From contig CAYMVS010000002.1 in the NCBI GenBank assembly GCA_964394205.1, positions 1 to 64,000 on the forward strand: DNA of 64,000 nt, given 5' to 3'. The first letter of the stretch is position 1, and every line of letters begins with the position of its first letter. This DNA comes from HGM05190 sp964394205 (GTDB lineage: Bacteria; Bacteroidota; Bacteroidia; Bacteroidales; Muribaculaceae). Below, piece by piece: positions 24,468 through 32,336 of the stretch. The translations under genes and the position numbers were made by a program. A model generated the notes under the pieces. It worked only from the letters and a program-made list of their open reading frames with translations, did not search any database and was not told where the DNA came from.

Positions 24468-26927
24468 ATGATTTATCCTGAACGTATTGAAGAGAAAATC
24501 GGGTTTAAAGCTGTTCGTGAGGCCGTCAAAGGATTGTGCATCTCGACGCTTGGCTCTGATATGGTCGATTTGATGACCTTTGCCACCGATTTCAACCTTG
24601 TGCAGTCACTGCTGAGCGGGGTCGACGAGATGAAAGCAATCATGTCGACCGACGACACCATTCCCCTGGAGCAATTGCATGATGCCACCGGGCTGCTCAG
24701 GTCAATCCTCCCACCCGAGACCTTTCTCCCACCCCGCGACATCATCATGGTCAGGTCGATGATCGCGGTGATAACCGAGGTGACCAAATTTTTTGAACGA
24801 TATCGCCATGAGGGTGACGAGGGAGCGATGACAACCCCTTACCCCACCCTCGACCGCGAGGCAAGGCTCATGACACTGCCGGGGGCTCTGCTGACGGCCA
24901 TCGACCGCGTGGTCGACAAATATGGCAATGTGAAAGACAACGCCTCGCCCGAGTTGGCCGACATCCGCTCTTCCTTGCGCTCGACAACGGCGGCTGTAAA
25001 CAGCATCATGCGACGGGTCATTGCCCGAGCCGTGGCCGACGGGTTGATCGAACATGACACGACACCCTCGGTGCGCGACGGTCGCCTCGTGCTCCCGGTC
25101 GCCCCCATGAACAAGCGGCGGGTCAACGGTATCGTCCACGACGAGAGCGCCTCGGGAAAAACCGTTTTTATAGAGCCGGCCGAGCTCGTCGAGACCAACA
25201 ACCGCATCCGCGAGCTTGAGATGGAGGAACGGCGCGAGATCGCGCGCATCATGGTCTCATTGGCCAGAGATATACGCCCCCACATCCCGGCGTTGCTTGA
25301 CAGCGCCACTGTTTTAGGCAACCTTGACTTCATCCGCGCCAAGGCTCTATATGCCATCGAGACCGGCGGGAACAAACCGACAGTTGACAACACTCCCGAC
25401 CTGGAGTGGTATCACGCCTGTCACCCGGTCTTGAAACTGACTCTCGAGCGCCAAGGCAAACAGATCGTGCCTCTCGACATACGCCTCACCGCCACCGACC
25501 GCATCCTGATTATCTCGGGCCCCAATGCCGGCGGCAAGTCGGTGTGTCTCAAGACGGTAGGGACACTTCAATACATGATGCAGTGTGGCATGCTGCCACC
25601 GGTCTACGAGAACTCCCGCTTTGGCATCTTTGAAGATATTCTTGTCGACATTGGCGACGACCAGTCGATTGAAGATGACCTGAGCACCTACAGCTCCCAT
25701 CTGAGAAACATGAAAGAGTTTCTGCGTCGGGGCAGGTCGACCTCGTTGATGCTCATCGACGAGTTTGGAGGGGGCACCGAGCCACAGATTGGCGGCGCGA
25801 TAGCCCAGGCGATTCTCAAGCAGTTCAACGACCTTAAGCTTTGGGGAGTTATAACCACCCACTACCGCAACCTCATCCACCTTGCCGAGGAAACACCGGG
25901 ACTGATCAACGGCTCGATGCTTTATGACCGTCACCTGATGCAGCCCATCTTCAAGCTCTCCATCGGCAACCCCGGCAGCTCGTTTGCCATCGAGATAGCC
26001 CGCAAGATAGGTCTGCCCGAGTCAATCATCGACGATGCCTCGGCCATTGTTGGCAGCGACTACATCAATCTCGACAAATATCTTCTTGACATAGCCCGCG
26101 ACAAGCGCTATTGGGAAAACAAACGCTCCTCCATACGCCTGAAAGAGAAGAAACTCGACTCGATTGTAGAGCGTTATGAAACCGAGGCCGACACCCTGCG
26201 GCTGAAACGTCGCGAGATACTCGACGAGGCGCGTCGCCAGGCCGACGACATCATCAAGGCCGGCAACGCCTCGATTGAGCGCACCATCCACGACATCAGG
26301 CGCGCCCAGGCCGACAAGGAAAAGACTCTCGAGGCCCGCCGCCGCCTCAAGGAGGAGCGCGAAAAGCTCGCCTCGGGCGACAGCACCGGGTCTCACCCTC
26401 TGCTTGAACGCGCCCCCAAGAGCAAAAAGAGAAAAACGGCCCCCCAGGTAAAGACAAAGAGCACACCCATCACCCCCGGGCTTCACGTGCGTCTCGACGG
26501 CGCCGGCACTGTCGGGACCGTTGTCGAGGTGAGCGGCAACAAGGCGGTTGTCAACTTTGGCATGCTCAAAACGACCGTCGACACCTCCCGCCTAACCCCC
26601 ACCATAGCCAAACCGTCGACCACCGGCGGCAAATCATCCTTTGTCAGCGCGGCCACAACCGAGGCTATGCGCAACCGTCAGCTTAACTTCAAGCAGGAAA
26701 TCGACGTGCGTGGCATGAGGGTCGACGAGGCCATTCAGGCCATAACATATTTTATTGACGATGCCCTGCAGTTTGAAGTGCAGCGTGTACGCATCCTTCA
26801 CGGCACCGGCACCGGCGCCCTGCGTCAGAGCATACGCCAGTATCTGTCGACGGTGCATGGGGTCAGCAGCTGCCACGACGAGGATGTGAGGCTCGGTGGA
26901 GCGGGAATAACGGTTGTAAACCTTTAA
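24468..26927 (+). CDS. mutS2: Endonuclease MutS2 / ribosome-rescue ATPase
   Basis: An 819-residue MutS2. It has the MutS core without the mismatch-recognition domain: a helical lever region (about 1-300, containing the ESASGKTVFIEPAE segment), an ATPase with Walker A GPNAGGKSV at about 350 and Walker B LMLIDEFGGGTEP, a long charged coiled coil at about 530-650, a small beta domain at about 675-715, and a C-terminal Smr nuclease domain (EIDVRGMRVDEA, LHGTGTGALR). MutS2 proteins have been linked to suppression of homologous recombination and, in Bacillus, to splitting of collided ribosomes. The present sequence has all parts needed for either role. Confidence 0.96.
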   Translation: MIYPERIEEKIGFKAVREAVKGLCISTLGSDMVDLMTFATDFNLVQSLLSGVDEMKAIMSTDDTIPLEQLHDATGLLRSILPPETFLPPRDIIMVRSMIAVITEVTKFFERYRHEGDEGAMTTPYPTLDREARLMTLPGALLTAIDRVVDKYGNVKDNASPELADIRSSLRSTTAAVNSIMRRVIARAVADGLIEHDTTPSVRDGRLVLPVAPMNKRRVNGIVHDESASGKTVFIEPAELVETNNRIRELEMEERREIARIMVSLARDIRPHIPALLDSATVLGNLDFIRAKALYAIETGGNKPTVDNTPDLEWYHACHPVLKLTLERQGKQIVPLDIRLTATDRILIISGPNAGGKSVCLKTVGTLQYMMQCGMLPPVYENSRFGIFEDILVDIGDDQSIEDDLSTYSSHLRNMKEFLRRGRSTSLMLIDEFGGGTEPQIGGAIAQAILKQFNDLKLWGVITTHYRNLIHLAEETPGLINGSMLYDRHLMQPIFKLSIGNPGSSFAIEIARKIGLPESIIDDASAIVGSDYINLDKYLLDIARDKRYWENKRSSIRLKEKKLDSIVERYETEADTLRLKRREILDEARRQADDIIKAGNASIERTIHDIRRAQADKEKTLEARRRLKEEREKLASGDSTGSHPLLERAPKSKKRKTAPQVKTKSTPITPGLHVRLDGAGTVGTVVEVSGNKAVVNFGMLKTTVDTSRLTPTIAKPSTTGGKSSFVSAATTEAMRNRQLNFKQEIDVRGMRVDEAIQAITYFIDDALQFEVQRVRILHGTGTGALRQSIRQYLSTVHGVSSCHDEDVRLGGAGITVVNL

Positions 26928-26964
26928 ATTATGTTAAATTTTACACTCATTAAATATTAGGTTG

Positions 26965-26972
26965 TATATTTG
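26965..26972 (+). promoter_or_regulatory. Putative -7 box for the Crp/Fnr gene
   Basis: TATATTTG fits TAnnTTTG and lies 87 bases before the ATG at 27060. No good -33 box is visible. The leader is AT-rich. Confidence 0.5.
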
Positions 26973-27059
26973 TGTTACAAAACATCTTTTACTGACATTT
27001 TGTTTGCCAAAAAATAATAGAATCACAACTTGCCGCCACAGGCACCCCAACATAAACTT

Positions 27060-27758
27060 ATGATTAGATCAGCGCTTGAAAAGGTTATTCAGGAAGATTT
27101 ACATGAGGTGTGGACTCTTTTAAATCACGAGGAGAAACGCCTTGTGGCTGAAAACTTTACCCTCCATAATTTTAAAAAGAACCAGGTCATCTACGGTGAG
27201 GCCGAAGACCCCGAGTTTCTTTGGGTGCTGTTGAAAGGCAAGGTGAAGAAATTCAAAGATGGTGTTGGCGGTCGAGTTCAGATCATCCGTTTGATACGCC
27301 CGGTGCAATATTTCGGTTACCGCGCCTTTTTTGCAGGCGAGCCCTACGTGTCGAGCGCCGGCACCCTCGAGCCGTCGACCTTGGGGACTGTCCCCTTGTG
27401 GCTGGTCAAGCAGCTCATCATGCAAAACAACCAGTTGGCCATGTTTTTCATCCACGAGCTGTCGCGCAACCTCGGTAGCTCGGACACACGTATCGTCAAT
27501 CTTACACAGAAACACATACGCGGGCGTCTTGCCGAGGCCTTGATTGTGCTCAAAGACAACTATGGATATGAGGAAGACAACATCACCCTGCGCATCTACA
27601 TGGCCCGTGAAGATCTTGCCAACCTCTCAAACATGACCACCTCCAACGCCATCAGGACCCTCTCCTGCTTTGTCAACGAGAAGATTATCATTGTCGACGG
27701 GCGAAAAATCAAGATCCTCAACGAGCCGGCACTGCGCAAAATCAGCAAGTTCGGATAA
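27060..27758 (+). CDS. Crp/Fnr-family transcriptional regulator
   Basis: A 232-residue regulator with an N-terminal cyclic-nucleotide-binding-type beta-roll (about 30-130, AEDPEFLWVLLKGKVKKF and YFGYRAFFAGEPY), a long dimerisation helix, and a C-terminal winged helix (about 160-225) with recognition helix MTTSNAIRTLSCFVNE. The Cys cluster of true Fnr sensors is absent, so it is not an obvious oxygen-sensing iron-sulphur protein. The ATG at 27060 is preferred over an in-frame codon at 27030 because MIRSALEKVI is the more natural start. Its 3' end overlaps the end of convergent menE by 17 bases, so transcription of the two may interfere. Confidence 0.88.
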   Translation: MIRSALEKVIQEDLHEVWTLLNHEEKRLVAENFTLHNFKKNQVIYGEAEDPEFLWVLLKGKVKKFKDGVGGRVQIIRLIRPVQYFGYRAFFAGEPYVSSAGTLEPSTLGTVPLWLVKQLIMQNNQLAMFFIHELSRNLGSSDTRIVNLTQKHIRGRLAEALIVLKDNYGYEEDNITLRIYMAREDLANLSNMTTSNAIRTLSCFVNEKIIIVDGRKIKILNEPALRKISKFG

Positions 27759-28698
27759 TTTTGCCGGTTGGTGTCCGCTGAAATTTCTCAACCTCGACAA
27801 CCTGTTTCGGCACCATGCGTGCCGGCAATATGCCTCTCAACCGGGCCAACAGGCCGCTTAAGTCTCTCTCACAGTCTCTCTCAACAACTAAAGTCAAAGC
27901 CTCGCCCCACTGTGGATGAGGCTTTGATGTTATATAAAACGGCGGGAGCTTGAGCGAGGTGGCTATTTTGGCCTCCAACTCCTCGGGGTGTACCTTTATC
28001 CCCCCGGTGTTGATCACATTATCGGCGCGGCCCTGCCACTGCATGACGGTGGCCGACAGCAGTTTGACGACATCGCGTGTCACCAGGGGGCTCCATGTCG
28101 CCTCAGGGTGGTTGATGACGAGACACGAGTGGTCATCGGTTGAGAATGTCACTCCCGGCATCGCGGTGTAATAGGGCTCGCCAAGAGGGCGCAACGCGAC
28201 ATGGCTGCACGTCTCGGTCATGCCATAGGTTGAAAACATCTTTGCCCGGGGCAGCCGCTCTGTCAACCGCCGTTCCTGATCAATCGACAGCGGCGCGCCG
28301 CCAATAATTATGTTCCTGATCTCGGGTGGACATGAAGCCTCGAGCAGTTTGTCGACCTGGGCCGGGACAATCGCCATCAGGTCGACCGCCGTCACATCTT
28401 CAGGCAGCCCCTCGAGCGGGTCAAGCGACGGCTTGAGCTGCACCATCCGGGCGCCGGCAAGCATCGCTCTGAGCATCATCATTTTTCCTCCGATATACTC
28501 AGGGTTGATGGCCGATAGAAAGGTCATGTTGTCACTCCCGAGACCGAGGTGTTCAAGTGTCGCCCGCGCGCTAAGCTCCATGTCGGCCTTTGAGAGACTG
28601 ATCTCCTTGCCGCCGCGCGTTGTTCCCGAGGTCGATGTCGACAGGTAAGGCTCAGGGCCGTTCCACAACCGGCTGAATGTCGTCAAGGCACTATCCAC
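27742..28698 (-). CDS. menE: O-succinylbenzoate-CoA ligase (short form)
   Basis: An acyl-CoA synthetase that activates o-succinylbenzoate with ATP and CoA in menaquinone synthesis. The AMP-binding P-loop STSGTTRGGK is at about 21-30, the STYGMTETC motif in the middle, and the catalytic Lys of PTGKI is at the C-terminus. At 318 residues it is much shorter than the E. coli enzyme (about 450), because the P-loop lies near the N-terminus and the usual preceding region is missing. The start is a GTG at 28698 that overlaps the end of menC by 16 bases; no upstream in-frame ATG exists in a sensible position. Its context as the fourth men gene makes the assignment safe. Shortened forms occur in Bacteroidetes. 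Confidence 0.9.
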   Translation of the reverse strand: MDSALTTFSRLWNGPEPYLSTSTSGTTRGGKEISLSKADMELSARATLEHLGLGSDNMTFLSAINPEYIGGKMMMLRAMLAGARMVQLKPSLDPLEGLPEDVTAVDLMAIVPAQVDKLLEASCPPEIRNIIIGGAPLSIDQERRLTERLPRAKMFSTYGMTETCSHVALRPLGEPYYTAMPGVTFSTDDHSCLVINHPEATWSPLVTRDVVKLLSATVMQWQGRADNVINTGGIKVHPEELEAKIATSLKLPPFYITSKPHPQWGEALTLVVERDCERDLSGLLARLRGILPARMVPKQVVEVEKFQRTPTGKIIRTC

Positions 28699-29738
28699 TG
28701 CAAAGGTCTGTTAAGTTTAAAATCGGCATCACTGTTATATGTCAGTCTCTCCCCCTCGAGTCTGAGCGGCGAGTCAAAATTGTTGGTGTATAAAGCACCG
28801 GTGCCGAGCCCCTGAGGCATGGACACACCAAGCGAGGCGGTCCACTGGGCGATAGCGTTAAGGCCAATGTTTGACTCGAGTGCCGAGGTTATCCACCACC
28901 CTATGTTCATCTCTTCGGCGAGCTCAATCCAGTCGGCGGCGCCCGAGAAACCGCCGTGGAGCGTCGGTTTGAGAATGATATAGTGCGGTCCGACAGCCTC
29001 AAGCATCTTCAGCCTGCTGCCGTGGGTGTTCAGCCCGATCAACTCCTCGTCAAGCGCGATGGGGATAGGTGAATACTGGCAGACGGTGTGCATCGCCTCA
29101 TAGTTACCGGCCCTGACCGGCTGTTCAATAGAATGGATATCGAGCGGTGCAAGCCGGTCAAGAGCCTTCAAGGCGACCCCGGGCGAAGCAAACGAACCGT
29201 TGGCATCGAGACGTATCGTCAACCGATCGTCGTCAAAATATCCGCGTATATATCTCAATAGCTCAAACTCACTCTCAAAGTCTATACCCCCTATCTTGAG
29301 CTTGATGGTGTGAAAGCCGGCCTCGATCTTGTCATTGATACGCTCAAGCATCTTCTCGCGCGACCCCATCCACACAAGGCCATTGATGGTAAGGCTCCCC
29401 CGACCCGAAGTAAAAGGAGACTGAAAGTATAACCCATGCTCGTTGTCAAGCATTGCCTGAGCCATCTCGAGACCGATTTTAATCGAGGGAAAATCAGTCA
29501 CATCGGGCAGCGGGTCACCCGCCGAGATCGCCGAGCAGACCTGGGCCAACCGTGTCTCATAGTCGGGACGGTCGTCACACGACAGACCTTGAAACATGGC
29601 ACACTCCCCTATCCCCGTCTTACCAGTGGCAGAGTCGACGAGTTTGACAAACCACGTGTCGCGCCAGTTCATCGACGAGCGCGAGGTGATTGCCGTCTCT
29701 TTAAACAACAGTCGGTAGCGGGCAAAGGCGGCCTGCAT
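28683..29738 (-). CDS. menC: o-Succinylbenzoate synthase
   Basis: An enolase-superfamily dehydratase (351 residues) that turns SHCHC into o-succinylbenzoate. Active-site residues are recognisable along the barrel: KLKIGG (the KxK acid/base pair), RLDANGSF, SIEQPV (metal ligand Glu), PIALDEEL (metal ligand Asp) and YIILKP (catalytic Lys). Its ATG overlaps the menB stop (TGATG). Some family members also have racemase activity, but the men operon context settles the role. Confidence 0.94.
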   Translation of the reverse strand: MQAAFARYRLLFKETAITSRSSMNWRDTWFVKLVDSATGKTGIGECAMFQGLSCDDRPDYETRLAQVCSAISAGDPLPDVTDFPSIKIGLEMAQAMLDNEHGLYFQSPFTSGRGSLTINGLVWMGSREKMLERINDKIEAGFHTIKLKIGGIDFESEFELLRYIRGYFDDDRLTIRLDANGSFASPGVALKALDRLAPLDIHSIEQPVRAGNYEAMHTVCQYSPIPIALDEELIGLNTHGSRLKMLEAVGPHYIILKPTLHGGFSGAADWIELAEEMNIGWWITSALESNIGLNAIAQWTASLGVSMPQGLGTGALYTNNFDSPLRLEGERLTYNSDADFKLNRPLQWIVP

Positions 29739-30556
29739 CAGCCCGGGAATTTTGGGAATTGGTCAAAGTCGGGAGTGCGCTTTTCCAGAAAGGCGTTTTT
29801 ACCCTCCTGAGCCTCGGCTGTGAGATAATACATCAGCGTGGCGTCGCCGGCAAACTCCATCAGTCCGCGCTGACCGTCGAGCTCGGCATTGAGAGCGCGC
29901 TTTATCAGACGGATAGCCATTGGCGAGCGCGACAGGATTGTCTCACACCACTCAAGGGTGGTCTCCTCAAGTTTGTCAAAGGGCACCACAGCGTTGATCA
30001 TGCCCATGTCAAGCGCCTCGGCTGCAGTGTATTGGCGACAGAGAAACCAGATCTCACGGGCCTTTTTCTGACCCACACAGCGCGCCAGATAGTTTGAGCC
30101 AAACCCGCCGTCAAAACTGCCCACCTTGGGGCCTGTCTGACCAAACCGTGCGTTCTCCGACGCTATCGTCAGGTCACACACCACGTTGAGCACATTGCCT
30201 CCTCCTATAGCATATCCGTTGACCATCGCTATAACCGGCTTGGGGAGCGAGCGTATCGCCTTGTGCAGGTCAAGCACGTTGAGGCGAGGCACGCCATTGT
30301 CGTCGATATACCCTCCGATACCTTTTACATTTTGGTCGCCCCCCGAGCAGAAAGCCTTGTCACCGGCACCAGTAAGGATGACTACGCCAATCCCCGGGTT
30401 CTCCCGGCAGTAAGCCATTGCCTCGAGCATTTGAAAAACGGTTTGAGGGCGAAAGGCATTGTAAACCTTCGGCCGGTTGATTGTGATTTTTGCCACACGT
30501 CCATGTTGCTCAAACAGGATGTCGCTATACTCTTTTATCGATTTCCAGACTACCAT
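29738..30556 (-). CDS. menB: 1,4-Dihydroxy-2-naphthoyl-CoA synthase
   Basis: A crotonase-fold enzyme (272 residues) that closes the second ring of the naphthoquinone. Typical segments are WKSIKEYSDILFE at the start, AKITINRPKVYNAF, the oxyanion-hole region GDKAFCSGGDQNVKG, and QTGPKVGSFDGGFGSNYLAR. It lies 13 bases downstream of menD and overlaps menC. Confidence 0.96.
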   Translation of the reverse strand: MVVWKSIKEYSDILFEQHGRVAKITINRPKVYNAFRPQTVFQMLEAMAYCRENPGIGVVILTGAGDKAFCSGGDQNVKGIGGYIDDNGVPRLNVLDLHKAIRSLPKPVIAMVNGYAIGGGNVLNVVCDLTIASENARFGQTGPKVGSFDGGFGSNYLARCVGQKKAREIWFLCRQYTAAEALDMGMINAVVPFDKLEETTLEWCETILSRSPMAIRLIKRALNAELDGQRGLMEFAGDATLMYYLTAEAQEGKNAFLEKRTPDFDQFPKFPG

Positions 30557-30569
30557 ATATATATTTGAT

Positions 30570-32246
30570 TTATTTGTTTTTAAAGATTTGTTTCAGGCAC
30601 TCGAGCGAGTAATTGCTGTCAAACCCGTGCAGGTGGAGCACTGCGGGCTTGTCGGCAACAGCGGCAAACTTGGGCCAGACCGAGCGTAACTGCCTCATTT
30701 GTCGAGCCTCAAAATATTCAAAGCCGGCTGCCAGGGCCAATTGCCTGAGGGGCAAGTTGACCGGCTCTGTGTAAAACTTGTCGTGGGAGGGCAGAGCGCG
30801 CGTCGACCTGACATTGGTGAAGATGCCGCCGCCGCCATTGTCGATTATTACCATCTTGAAACGCGGCGACACGTCGGTCAGCAACACCCCGATGTCATAC
30901 ATGGCACTCATGTCGCCGGTTATCAGCACCGTCACGTCACCAAAGACCGACGCGGCTCCGACGGCGGTCGACGTTGACCCATCGATGCCGCTCACCCCAC
31001 GGTTACAGTCAACGCGGTGGAGCCGCGACGTGTCGGCAAGCTCCATGTATCTCACCGACGTGCCATTGGAAACCTGAAGATTCCATCGGCTCGGAATGAG
31101 CTCGCCACATATAAAATAGACCGCCTTGAGATCGCTCCAGGTGAATGAGAACATCGCGTCGTTGAGCCGCGACACCGCGCGGCTCATCTTTGACCGGGCA
31201 TCCGAGGAAAAATCCGACTCAACCACCGGCATCGACCGGCGCATAGCCGAGGCCAATGACCCGAAAAACGACTCGGCATCGGTCGCTATTGTCAGCGTCA
31301 GGTGACGATATGTGTCGACATGTCTCTCAACCGGGGTTACACTCCAGTGCTCGCCAACCTCAATCTGACGCAACATCTTCTTCAGCCGCCCCGACACGAT
31401 GGCCCCGCCGATGGTTATCAGAATGTCAATCTTGTCGGGAGCGCAACGGGTGGCAAACAGCTCGGCCGGACCGATGCCAAGTCCATGAAGGTTTGCCACA
31501 CTCTCGGCCACCAACACGACGCCCGGCATCCCGACAAAACGTGCCAGCGACCGATGCAAAGCGGCCGATGGTTGCATCTGGCCGGCAACGATGACCACCC
31601 GCCGTGAGCCCATTATACGGGAGGCAAGCGCCGCGGCATCGGCACGCTCGAGCTTTGACGACGGCAACAGGCGTCCTATCAATCGCGGCGTCGGAGCCTC
31701 ATCGGCCGCCCATGAAGGGTCAAGCAGCCCGGTGGTGTGGACATTGATATGCACCGGCCCCCGGGGGCGCCCGCAAGCCTTGGCCAACGTCTCGTTGACC
31801 AGGCGATTGTTCATCGCCCACACTCCAGGCGAGGTCAATGTCGCGTCAACCGTGCATCCCCCGACGGTATAGTTGGCCATCACTCCCGGCTGACGCATCG
31901 TTTGAGAGTCGGCCTGGTCGATCCACTCGGGGGGACGATCGGCCGAGATGACTATCAATGGAAGCTCGCGATAATATGCCTCACACACTGCCGGCCCATA
32001 ATTCAAAAGAGCGGTGCCCGACGTGCACACCAGCGCCACCGGTCGGTTGGTTATCATGCAGATACCCAGAGCCTGAAAGGCCGCGCTACGCTCGTCGACA
32101 ACAACAGAGGTCAGCAGCCCGGGGGAACTGTCGAGCAACTGCATCAGCGAGGCATTGCGACTGCCCGGCGACATCACGACATGCTCCACGCCACGCGCCA
32201 CCAGCATTTGAGGCAGCTCTCGCTCGATATTCCAAAATTCATCCAT
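30570..32246 (-). CDS. menD: 2-Succinyl-5-enolpyruvyl-6-hydroxy-3-cyclohexene-1-carboxylate synthase
   Basis: A thiamine-diphosphate enzyme (558 residues) that joins isochorismate with 2-oxoglutarate in the first committed step of menaquinone synthesis. The N-terminal PYR domain has VEHVVMSPGSRNASL and VDERSAAFQALG, and the C-terminal PP domain has ITGDMSAMYDIG and IDNGGGGIF, which bind the cofactor. The ATG at 32246 is chosen over an in-frame codon at 32261 because the family starts shortly before FWNIERELPQML and because the promoter boxes lie at 32251-32281. It heads menD-menB-menC-menE. The isochorismate synthase gene menF, which often precedes menD, is not here. Confidence 0.95.
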   Translation of the reverse strand: MDEFWNIERELPQMLVARGVEHVVMSPGSRNASLMQLLDSSPGLLTSVVVDERSAAFQALGICMITNRPVALVCTSGTALLNYGPAVCEAYYRELPLIVISADRPPEWIDQADSQTMRQPGVMANYTVGGCTVDATLTSPGVWAMNNRLVNETLAKACGRPRGPVHINVHTTGLLDPSWAADEAPTPRLIGRLLPSSKLERADAAALASRIMGSRRVVIVAGQMQPSAALHRSLARFVGMPGVVLVAESVANLHGLGIGPAELFATRCAPDKIDILITIGGAIVSGRLKKMLRQIEVGEHWSVTPVERHVDTYRHLTLTIATDAESFFGSLASAMRRSMPVVESDFSSDARSKMSRAVSRLNDAMFSFTWSDLKAVYFICGELIPSRWNLQVSNGTSVRYMELADTSRLHRVDCNRGVSGIDGSTSTAVGAASVFGDVTVLITGDMSAMYDIGVLLTDVSPRFKMVIIDNGGGGIFTNVRSTRALPSHDKFYTEPVNLPLRQLALAAGFEYFEARQMRQLRSVWPKFAAVADKPAVLHLHGFDSNYSLECLKQIFKNK

Positions 32247-32250
32247 ACCA

Positions 32251-32281
32251 CAAAAGTACAAAAATAATCTTCACGACACAA
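32251..32281 (-). promoter_or_regulatory. Putative promoter of the men operon, almost leaderless
   Basis: On the minus strand, TTG at 32281-32279, a 20-base spacer, and TACTTTTG at 32258-32251, four bases before the menD ATG. A second box TATTTTTG overlaps at 32266-32259. Either would give a transcript with little leader. Confidence 0.6.
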
Positions 32282-32336
32282 CACGGGGCCGAAAGCAATG
32301 GCTCCCGACCCCGCGTCAACTATTTATGAATGTGTA

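Noticed and set aside
32280..32320. A terminator after the calycin-like gene
   Set aside because: A GC-rich imperfect stem is present but there is no T-run on the minus strand.
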